From contig CM051463.1 of NCBI GenBank assembly GCA_028095005.1, positions 62,286,251 to 62,350,250 of the forward strand: a stretch of 64,000 bases of DNA. The letters are read 5' to 3'. The notes under the pieces are model-generated. The model was not told where the DNA came from. It was given only the letters and a program-made list of their open reading frames with translations, and did no database searches. This stretch comes from Rhynchospora pubera (Eukaryota; Streptophyta; Magnoliopsida; Poales; Cyperaceae). Below are positions 35,020-44,645 of this stretch, piece after piece; positions within the stretch are counted from its first letter, which is position 1; each line of letters starts with the position of its first letter. The position numbers and the translations under genes are program-made.

Positions 35020-36816
35020 TGATGAAGGCTTAAAACCTAGGAATCAAATAAATTTATAGACCTAGAGCTAACCTCACTAATCGTTCAGAATATAGCTTTA
35101 GGGTCGAACCCAAGGGACGGATCTATGAATACCGGACTTGTCTTTTCTTAAAATCTAGATGAAAATATTTTATGGAATTTTTAGTAATCAAATAATGCTT
35201 AAATTGTAAATGTTTTTGGTTATTTTTGGACTTGGAATAAAATGTTCAAACAAACTAAGTAAAATATTAAAGTAAAGTCTTTTTGAGGTCTTAACAGAAT
35301 TTGAGGCGCCTTAGGAATTGGATTTCATCTATGTTTGGCTGTTAAATTAGAAACTCAAAATACTTTCGCATTTGAATTTCTCAATTTAACTACAATTAAC
35401 CCTCTGGTCAATTCGAACACCAATCTGTTCGATTCGAACAGTGTCCTGTTCAGTTCGACCAGATCTCTGTTCGGTTCGACCAGAGGGCAAGTGTGCGTTG
35501 GGTTTGTCTACTATGTTTACTAATGTTTTGAGATAGGTTTAAATGGACGAACCTAGCTAATCTAAACCTCAGCCTTCGCTTGTTGGAACAGATTCTGGTT
35601 TGTTCACAATCTAACCTAATTAACTTGATTGGTTCACAACTTTTGGTATAGAATTCAATTTGTTAAACCAGTCTATCAGAGTTCTTAGGAGTATTTAGAA
35701 GTCTTTTGTACTAATCTAAAAGTCGCACTTTTGATGCAGACTAATCTCCCCTTTCGGTTCTAAGATTTACTCCAAATACTTAAATCAATTTAGACTTGCT
35801 ATTCCTAACTTAGACTTACTAGAAGCAGCTGTTCAACTAGAAGGTAATTAGAGAATTCAACAAGTAATTAACTCAAGCAACTAATTAATTCATAATAGAC
35901 TAGGTCTCAAAACATAGCAATTCATAGCATATCAAACTAACTTCATCCAAACATAGAGTTACTCTCCTAATCCTAAGGCTATAAAAGGGTCTAGCCTAAC
36001 ATAGTATCAAAGCAAACAACAAGAGTTAAACAACAATAAAGATACAAGCCCATCAAATCACAAGATAAAAACATAAAGAAATAAAACCAAATACTCCTTA
36101 TGCTTTTGATCACGATCTTCAAGGCGATGGAGTGATGCTAGATGTAGATGTCACGTGAAACACTGCTGCCGTCGTCACAAGGATGATGATTCCCAAGGAG
36201 AAGAAAGAACTTGACCCTTAGAAAAGTGGAAGATGGTATTCAGAAGCGAATCCCCTTTTCTTCGGGCCTCTAGGGTATATGTAGATATCCCAGGACGCAA
36301 GGATGGAAGGCTAGGGCACCAGGGCGCAAGAAATTGCCATAACAATCAATTTCCATACAAGAAATACTACCATAAGTGATATGGCGGCAACCTGGTCGGA
36401 TCGAACAGGTGAGCAGTCGAACCGAACAGGAAAGAGAGAAACCAGCCACGCAAGCACGCCACTGTGAGGTCCAGTCGGATCGAACAGCCAGTCAGTCGGA
36501 TCGAACAGGAGAGAGAGATGTCGCCTGATAGCCATGAGTCTAGGTCGATTCGAACAGAAATCTGTTTGGGTCGACCAGAAGAGAGAATAAAGCCTCCAAT
36601 GCTAGGAATGAGTCATCTAGCGTGCGTAATACGTCGGGAATCCATCTATACGCTCCAAAGTCATCAGAAATCATCAAAAACCTGTACATAGAAGAGAAGA
36701 AACGACGGCAGAACCAAATCCTGGAAAAACATAGCAATTTATCAAATAATTTATTGGTTTGAGTCTATTTTAAGTGCTAAGTACGGTCCAAATAACAATA
36801 AATATTGACTACGTCA
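35020..36816 (-). repeat. Gypsy 5' LTR
   Basis: 1797 bp, offset exactly 10510 from the left copy and apparently identical. Palindromes at 35404-35483 and 36392-36578. Followed by the second gctcc (36817-36821). Confidence 0.95.
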
Positions 36817-36821
36817 GCTCC

Positions 36822-38760
36822 AACTTACCATCATTGACATGCACATAAGCGGGACAACCAAACACCCTCAAATTTGCATAATCAGCCGGCTTACCCGACC
36901 ACACTTCTTCGGGTGTCTTGCACTCAATGGAAGTGGTAGGAGACCGATTCACCAAATAGCAAGCCGTGCTAACGGCCTCCGCCCAAAACTCCTTACCCAA
37001 GCCCGCATTGGAAAGCATGCAACGAGCCCTTTCAAGTAGTGTTCTATTCATCCTTTCCGCAACTCCATTTTTTTGTGGAGTATTAACCACCGTCTTGTGC
37101 CGCACAATCCTTTCGGCCTTGCAAAACTCATCAAATTGGTGGTTACAAAATTCTAAACCATTATCGGTTCTCAATCTTTTCACTTTCTTTCCGGTTTGGT
37201 TTTCAAGAAGGGTCTTCCATTCTTTAAACACCTTAAAGACCTCACTTTTCTCTTTCAAGAAATAAACCCAAACTTTTCTAGAAAAATCATCAATGAAAGT
37301 AAGCAAATAACGAGAACCGTTACCTTTTGATGGCTCACGAGATGGCCCCCAAAGATCCGAATGAATATAATCTAATGTTCCCTTGGTCGAGTGAATGGCC
37401 GTCGAGAAGCTCAACCTCTTTTGCTTGCCAAAAACACAATGCTCACAAAACTCCAAGCTACTTGTGCATTGGCCACACAACAAGCCTCTCTTACTCAAGA
37501 TGGTCATTCCTCGCTCACTCATGTGCCCTAACCTCATATGCCACAATTTTGTAGCATCCACATCCGAGGTAGGACCCAAACCCGCAATAGCGGCCGAGCA
37601 TGTGACCGTGGAACCTTGCAAGAAATAGAGAGTTTCAACTTTCTTTCCCTTCATGATAGTGAGAGTCCCTTTGGAAACATGAAGGACTCCACCTTCACTT
37701 TGAAACTTACAACCTTTCTCTTCAAGGTAACCCAAAGAAATTAAATTCTTGCTCAAATCGGGTATATGTCTCACACCCGTCAACCTTCGGATCTTGTCAT
37801 CATGAAATTTAATTTTCACCGAGCCAATGCCGGCAACCTTGCACAAATGGTTGTTGCCATGAAAATGTTACCACTTGAAGGCTCATATGTCTCAAACCAA
37901 TCTCTATTTGGAGTCATATGTTGAGAAGCACCCGAGTCCATAATCCAAAAATTCTCATCATTGACACAACTATCAACAACACAAAGCGTGTCGTGATCAC
38001 CACTAGCCACATTGGCATCTTCGGAAGAAACACCTTTCTCGGCCTTTAATTTATTTTTCAACTTATAACATTCGGCCTTTACGTGTCCCTTCATTTTACA
38101 ATAGTAACAAGTGAGATTCTTGTTCTTCGACTTTGATCGGGTTCTACCTCCTTTCGAGGTCCTTTCCTTTGACCTACCTCGATCGACAACCAAACCAACA
38201 TCTTGACTCCCTTTTCCTTTCTCAACATTGGTCATCTCATTATCTAAATGCAACTTTGCTTGCAAAGTGCTCTTGACATCCTCAAGAGAAATTTTCTCTC
38301 TACTATAGACCATCATGTCCCTAAATGACTTATATGAAGCGGGCAAAGAACACAACAACAACAAAGCTTGGTCCTCATCCTCTACCTTAACACCTAATCT
38401 ATCCAAATCATTCAAGATGGAGGTAAACTCCGCAATATGATTAGAGATAGATGTACCTTCGTCCATATGAAGAGTGTAGAGACGCAACTTTAACCGCAAC
38501 CGGTTAGTTAGAGACTTCTTCATGAAAATATCCTCTAACTTATCCCATAAACCTTTAGCGGTTTTCTCCGAAAGGACCTCTTGAAGTGTTGCATTACTCA
38601 AACACAATTGGATAGTGGAAAGCGCCTTGTCACGGCCATAAATGGCACCCTTAATGCCAAGACTACACAATATGGCGGCCATACGCACTTGCCATAGTGC
38701 GAAACTCGTCTTCCCATCATACTTCTCAATATCAAATTTAGTTGACATTTCCATCTCCAA
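36822..38760 (-). pseudogene. Copia gag, protease and integrase (frameshifted)
   Basis: Gag starts at 38760. CCHC knuckle at residues 218-231 (CYYCKMKGHVKAEC); protease motif WIMDSGASQHMT at about 272-283. A one-base loss near 37858 throws the frame just after the protease start. The next frame has the integrase zinc region (LWHMRLGHMS...CEHCVFGK), then the catalytic core with D (HSDLWG), D (RTDNGLEF) and E (NGVAERMN). It stops where the Gypsy element inserted, after VFGCPAYVHVNDGKLE. Its products would have built particles and integrated cDNA. It is inactive now. Confidence 0.92.
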
Positions 38761-39117
38761 ACAATTCTCAAATCACCAAATTCTCCGAATTTTAAGTCCA
38801 ATCACCAACTAAATTAAACCACCAATTAATATTATCTAAACTTAATTTGGCCAATTAGGTTCAAGTGGTATCGGACAAGTGAAATTATTTTTGGTGCGCA
38901 CTAATCAGAGAGTAAACTCCAACCTCCAATAAAATAATTTTTGTACCAAGTCAAAGTGCTCACCAGCAATTAAATCGGAGAAGGTTGCGCCCAAGTCCAG
39001 AAAAAGGACAAACAAGATCGAAAGCTGTACGAAACCCCTAACCGCGAGTCTCTTGTCGCAACGCAGCGGAGACACCAATTTTGAACCCACCGTCAACCTT
39101 ACGGCAGCAACGGAGAT

Positions 39118-39130
39118 GGCTCTGATGCCA
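39118..39130 (-). promoter_or_regulatory. Copia primer-binding site, initiator tRNA-Met type
   Basis: The element strand reads TGGCATCAGAGCC beside the 5' LTR, one base off the common TGGTATCAGAGC site for tRNA-iMet. Confidence 0.85.
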
Positions 39131-39133
39131 GTT

Positions 39134-39345
39134 TGTTGTGATTATGAGGATTTTTTAGATGGAGTATACAAGAGAAGTAAAAGGGGAAGTAGAGAGCAAC
39201 AGAGAGGACACCCAGAGAGAGACTAGATTGATAATCGCTAGAATGCTCTGATTTTCATTTCCATCAAATGTTTTACATATTACACAAAAATATAAAGTAA
39301 AAGACAAGCCCATTGGGCCTAGCAATTTGGGTCACGGCTATAACA
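39134..39345 (-). repeat. Copia 5' LTR
   Basis: 212 bp, the counterpart of 22268-22479; about 5 percent divergence by eye. Confidence 0.92.
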
Positions 39346-40547
39346 CGTACTATTTAAAAGAGTAGAAATAATTAATTACAAAATGGTAAAGATGTATGAC
39401 TAATGATAGTTGCTAAAGGCCCATATTATACATGCAATGTAATATTTTGAAAATCGGACCGGTCATCGAACCGGGCTATATACCAAACCGTCCGGCGGTT
39501 TTATTAGTAGATCAGTTCTTATTTTGTCCTTAGCACACCGCTTTCCAATATACCATCGGTTTTATTTATCGGTGGAGGCGAGTGTGTTCAACTTTAGCTC
39601 TTTTATTGGCCAAAGCACTCTTTTTTCTATTTTCAAGTTTTCCGGTGAACGATCAGCATGCCCAGAGTTGGCTGTTCAAGCGCAAATTTTAGACCACGAT
39701 TCGTCACTAAATTACAACATGCTGATCATGAGAAGATGGTAATTTGTTATTTCATCTGTACTCTCCTTTCTTGTTGATTATATTGCCTACCTTTTTCCTT
39801 GCTCTGTTAATTGCTTGTTGTGATTTTTTGTTCTTTTATTTGTTTTGGTGTAGTATACTCGAGAACCATACTATTAATTGTTTGTTTGTATTTTTTTTCT
39901 ACCTGCTCCCCTTACTAATAGAGGTTGCATTTGGTGACTGTAATAATTTATACCACATAATTCGTGAAACCTCCCAATAAATTATGAATAACTGCAGAGG
40001 TTTTTATCTGACTAGTACCTGATCATGAATTAATCTAGGTTCCATTAACCTTGCATGTGCAGTGTGAATATAGACTATTCTAAAATAAATGAGAATGCAA
40101 CTTCTATTCTTGTTAGTGCACCTATCATCAGGCGATAATGTAAAAAGGCAAAAAAAAAAAAAAAAAAAGAAGAAGAAAGAGATAAAGAGAGACGTTTAAC
40201 CAAAACAATTTTCTCTTTTCAGAAAATTCCATCAGGATTCATGAAACATATAGAATACGAAAACAAGAGCCGTTCTGTTGCCAGTGTCTTGAGCCCTCTA
40301 AAGAAACTTTGTCATATTAAATTAATAAAAAAGAACTCGGAGATATTTTTCAAAGAAGGATGGCCTGAGTTTTTCAAATTTCACAAATTGGAGGCAGGCT
40401 TCACGCTGATGTTTCGGTATGAAGGTAACATGGTTTTCAGTGTGAAGGTGTTTGGTCTTAATGGATGCCTCAAGAATTACAAGCTAGGTGCAGTCGATCT
40501 CAATGGTTCACGAAAGAAATCTGCAGAAAAATGTGCAAGTAAAAAAG

Positions 40548-41570
40548 GCAAGTAATAATATTATTATCTTTATAAATTTTGTTTTAAGAAGTGCATGTTT
40601 TCTTATACCTTTTGCCCCCGTTATATATTATTGTTATCATTATTGTTGTTGTTCTGAACAAGAACTTTATGTTAAAAGGAAGAGACAAGAACGAGATCTG
40701 GTTGGCGCCACCAATTTTATGTGTCCGGTAACTCCGATAACATAAAGGTGGTGTTGTGATTGTTGAGATTTGAGAATGGAAATATGATCTCATAATTATT
40801 TATCATTAATAAAGATTCATCTCAGATCAGGCACTGTAATAAACAGCAACCAAAGAGCCGTTTGAAAACAAATCAAGGCTAATCTAGCAAATCATTCATA
40901 ATGTTTACCATGTTTAGAGAAATTGTAAACAACTAATTTACGAAATAGCAAAACTGCTAGTGACAGAGAAAAGCTATAAATAGTTAAATACGTACCCATG
41001 TATTTCATCTGTTGTATTTATCAGATTGAATGAATGTAGAAAATCAACTGTGATAGAAAACAACAGTCAGAAAAAACAAAATAAAGCATGGATAAATTCT
41101 GCAAAATGAAAACCATTCAAACTCATAAAAAAATATAGAGTTTTGCTATGGTGAGTCGCGACTCACTAGAGGTCTGTGAGTCGGACACAAAACTCCTAAA
41201 TCTTGTTCAAAATGACCGATCTAATCCGTCCAATACGATCTTCTTATCAAAATCTTCATGCAGACCAAATTTTACATTTTTGCGAAATTTTTAAGTATTT
41301 TTTCTGAAATTTTAGAAAATCGTTATTCTAATTAGTTTTGAACCGTTTAAAAATAGCAGTTTTTAAAAATCCGAAAAAAATACTTGAAAATTTCGAATAA
41401 ATATTAAAATTTGGTCTGCATTGAGATTTCAATAGGGAAATCGTATTAGACAGTTTGGATCGTTAAGTTTGAATCAGATCTAGGAGTTTTGAGTCTGACC
41501 CATAGACCCTGTGGTGAGTCGCGACTCACCGTAGCAATACTCTAAAAATATATTTATACCTCACAAGCAG
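40548..41570 (+). other. GC-AG intron 2 of B3 gene 2, with MITE inside
   Basis: Donor AAAAAAG before GCAAGTAATA, the same GC donor as in gene 1. The acceptor is a doubled cagcag (41570 or 41573). The MITE at 41137-41543 has inserted just before the acceptor. Confidence 0.65.
41137..41543. mobile_element. MITE with palindrome-containing TIRs (copy 2)
   Basis: 407 bp with a perfect 8-bp duplication aaaaatat (41129-41136 and 41544-41551). TIRs of about 30 bp start agag and contain gctatggtg or its one-base variant. Each end holds the perfect 16-bp palindrome gtgagtcgcgactcac. The interior resembles 1268-1668. It is non-coding. Confidence 0.9.
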
Positions 41571-42059
41571 CAGTGCCATCAAACAGAAAGAAAGCATGAT
41601 ATGTTGATGGGGGAGACAGCGTGAAAATGATCGCTCCAATATCCGAGATGAACTCCAAACCCCATCAAATTTACATGTTAAGAAGAAGAATACTTCTCTT
41701 CAAACGCATGTAACAATAATGAGTCATTCCAAAATCTATAATTACATGGTAATAATTTTTTTTTCTATTCTCATTTTTCATTTAATTACTAAGTTCGCCA
41801 TCCAGAACCAGGAAATTTTGTTATCCACTAGAATCTTGAGTTATAAATGAAAAAATGAAACTGTATTAATGAAGTGGTTTTTGAATTTTACCCCTTGATT
41901 TTACTGTATTCAAACAAAAACACTAAATAAATTTAACAATTAGTACAGATCTGACAGCTAGTTGGTACTGAAATATGGCTGCATGATACTTTGGTTACGT
42001 TTGTATTACATTTTTCTTTCTGGCATTAACTGCAATTGAAGAGTGGTAATATATAATAA

Positions 42060-42840
42060 TTCAATTTCAAAACCTCATTTCACTGTAGAAAGAAATCGAA
42101 TCGCAACGGTTCTCTTCCTGTTGAGCCTCTGATGGATTAAATCTCCTCCGTCCGTCTTTCCCATGCCTGTCCTTCGCCTGCTCCCTACGGTTTTCTGCTG
42201 CGCTTTCTTTGTTGTTTCCCTGCGTTGTTCCGTTCCCTCCTTTCTGCGTTCCTATTGCTTTGCCTCCGGCCTTGCCGCATCTGATCTGGTTCCTTTCTTT
42301 TTTCGGACGGAGTTGTTGCCTTCTCTCTTGCTTTTTCCTCATTCCGATGCCTGGCACTGTGGTCGCTCGCCTTTGTGCGCTATGGAAGGTCCTGGATAGA
42401 CCTGTTTCGCTATGCCAGATTGCTATCTTTTCTCTTGCCTTTGTGCCTGTCTTTCTTCTCTCCTGTTTGCATTCTGCTTGCTTTTTCCTTCGGTGAGCAA
42501 TCCTTTCTTTCCGGTTTGAGTTTTTTTTTTCCTTTATTTGCTTCCTGCTCTTCTTCGGTGCCTGATCGGTGCATTTTAATGTGCCTGCTTTCGGTACTTT
42601 AACCTGGTCTGGTATGTTTCCTCTCCCATCCTGTTCTTCTGCGTATTTTTTCCACTCTGGTATGCCTGGTTTGTTAGGTTTCTTACAGTTCACTTAGCCT
42701 CATGTTACGGGTCTATATATATTACTTTACCAGTATACTCCTGTAATCAGATTCATAATCGACTAATAGAAACAATAGTTCTTATTCTTCTTTCTCTATT
42801 ACAACTCTATCATAATTCTTCAATCTCTTGCTTCTGTCCA
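42060..42840. other. T/C-rich, relatively GC-rich block, possible LTR remnant
   Basis: Strongly strand-biased pyrimidine-rich sequence giving a 208-codon Lys/Arg-rich minus frame and overlapping plus frames, none resembling a family. The right end (tatatattactttacc ... ctattacaactctatcat) looks like the end of a Copia LTR, but no partner repeat or ends were found. Confidence 0.3.
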
Positions 42841-43224
42841 AATTTGTTGTTTAGTACATCTGAAGAAGGCAGTACTCAAGGAAGATCTGGAGTGCGTCTA
42901 TGGTCTCGAAAGTGAACTGGAGATTATTGTAAGGCTATGGTGTCGAAAGGAACATTTATTTTTCATATAGAGGTACTAAAAATTATTTTCGTTGCTAACT
43001 AAGGGTGTTTCTTGCATTTTTGTTATTTCAATTTCCCAATACAGCTTTAAATTGAATATCAGATGTTGGGTACTACCTTGAAGCAAAAAAAATAGTTCTA
43101 TGATCCAAAAATTGCACAGATTGGTATTTAATATGCTGAGATGTTTTCATTTCATCTTTATGCCTGAAATTTTATGCATCTGAAATAATGTAACAAAATG
43201 GTTATGGGTTATTGTTGTGTGAAG

Positions 43225-43445
43225 GTAAAGGATCCTGACAATCCGTCTCAGACAATATACAACTCATGGATCTCCTCTAGCAACATTGTTCCGGTAAGTT
43301 ATTGCAGTTGTTTGTTTGATGCATCTGGATGCTTTTTAGAATTCTGACAAGGGTACGTTATATCTGATGCATGCAGGTCGGGAGATTAGGGGGTGGAGGC
43401 TCTGATCATGCTCCTTTTTTGCAATATATAGGCATTCCTTCAGTT
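43225..43445 (+). pseudogene. AMP1-like glutamate carboxypeptidase fragment
   Basis: Two short exons with good splice edges. 43225-43293 reads VKDPDNPSQTIYNSWISSS. 43377-43445 reads VGRLGGGGSDHAPFLQYIGI, then PSV. This matches the adjoining segment of plant AMP1-type (M28 family) carboxypeptidases, where KDPDN...SW is followed by RLGGGGSD and IGVP. A GT donor follows 43293 and an AG acceptor precedes 43377. The rest of the gene is not visible around it, so this looks like a captured piece within the intron insertion. Confidence 0.75.
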
Positions 43446-44645
43446 GGCCAACTGCGGAGGGCCAGGATCTAATCTATTAAGCAAAGGAAAATAAACAGTG
43501 TCCTAGGTCAGAACAATTATTCTTTTCTTTCGATTCAATCAATTAAGTTAGGATACCAGGAAATTTCAATTATGTTATTTCTTCTTGCTATTTCCTGTTT
43601 AGATGCGTGAGACACCTCTTCGATTGCTGATATCTCATATTTATATCGATATTTTGACCAGACTTCACATCGAAATTACAACTAAAACTGTGATTTTATC
43701 TTGTTTTTCGTTTTTATTTGCCAGATTTGGCACTACCGTTGCGTTTTGTTTTATTTTTATAGGAACTCGAAGAAAGCAGCAAAGAAGCAATGAATTGGAT
43801 AGCTAGACGACTCATTCCTAGCTTAGATCAAGTCTCGACTCAGCCCGATGCACCGCCTACGCACAAAGCCAACCATTCCACAGCCTATCTCACTCAACCT
43901 CTACAATCCAGCTCGGATTCCTCCTAATCCGGACCCGATCCTTATGCAAACTCAATCCAGTGGCTCTAATCCGGTCCGGATTGCATCATGTCCGGTACGG
44001 ATTTCCATATAAAGAAGGTTCTGATCAGAAATTAAAGGCGATTTCTTTTATGGAAAGGGAGGTAATTTCGTGTGTGTGATTGAGGGAAGGTAGCTGGACG
44101 TCCAGGCAGGTAGGGGAGGCAATTTAGGCGTGCTCCATCTTTGGAAAGGCATCAATCCTCATTCCACAACTTTCTTTCTCTCTCTCCAGCAGCAGATCTA
44201 GGTTTTGGGGTGCTTTTCTCTCTTCTTTGTGCTACTAGGGCAGAGGGGAGCACGTTTTGGAGCTTTGCTTTGCTGTGGCAACGAGTTCTCAAGGTTTTAA
44301 GGTGTTCTCTAGCGCTCGGCAGCGGTTTACAACTTAAAAACTTGGATATTTGTTGTTTCTCTCATACTTTCTCTCTAAATTTTGTTTCTATGGCTTCTAT
44401 GACTTTATCTCTTGCTATTTGCTTGTTGTTTGAAGTTATGTTAGGCTAAACTTTTAATGCTTTAGGGGTAGATGTAGTTTAGGGTTGGGATTGCTTGATT
44501 TACTCTTTTGGTTGATGGAAGAAGTCAATTACCTTTGGGAGTTTTATTGATTTGCTTGTGTTTTGTGTTTATTATTACTTGTGTTGCTCTGCTTGTGTAC
44601 GACCGCACTTGTTTGAGACTTCAACTCATTATAATAACATAACCT

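Larger units (their letters stand above)
24510..36816 (-). mobile_element. Athila-type Gypsy element, integrase-less, nested in Copia
   Basis: 12307 bp, minus strand. LTRs of 1797 bp look identical along their whole length. A primer site matching tRNA-Asp over 18 bases lies beside the 5' (right) LTR, and a G-rich polypurine tract beside the 3' LTR. Gag, protease and reverse transcriptase are in one 1366-codon frame. RNase H is interrupted by a stop, and integrase is absent. A separate 570-codon frame lies downstream, as in Athila elements. Identical LTRs and the exact gctcc duplication show a very recent insertion. Loss of integrase implies an autonomous partner supplied the enzymes. Paired 17-bp palindromes pervade it. 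Confidence 0.95.
22268..39345 (-). mobile_element. Copia LTR retrotransposon, split by a nested Gypsy element
   Basis: The minus-strand element has 212-bp LTRs at both ends and a tRNA-iMet type primer site next to the 5' (right) LTR. A polypurine tract adjoins the 3' (left) LTR. Gag, protease and integrase are in the right part; reverse transcriptase and RNase H in the left part. The Athila-type element 24510-36816 interrupts the polyprotein just after the integrase core. Without the insert the element would be about 4.8 kb, normal for Copia. Several frameshifts make it non-functional. The 5-bp flanks are catat and cgtac, so no exact target duplication remains. LTRs differ at about 11 of 212 positions, an old insertion relative to the nested one. 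Confidence 0.93.

Noticed and set aside
42067..42693. 208-codon Lys/Arg-rich minus-strand frame
   Set aside because: Composition reflects pyrimidine-rich plus-strand DNA; no family resemblance, no splice or promoter context, and overlapping frames on the other strand are equally open.
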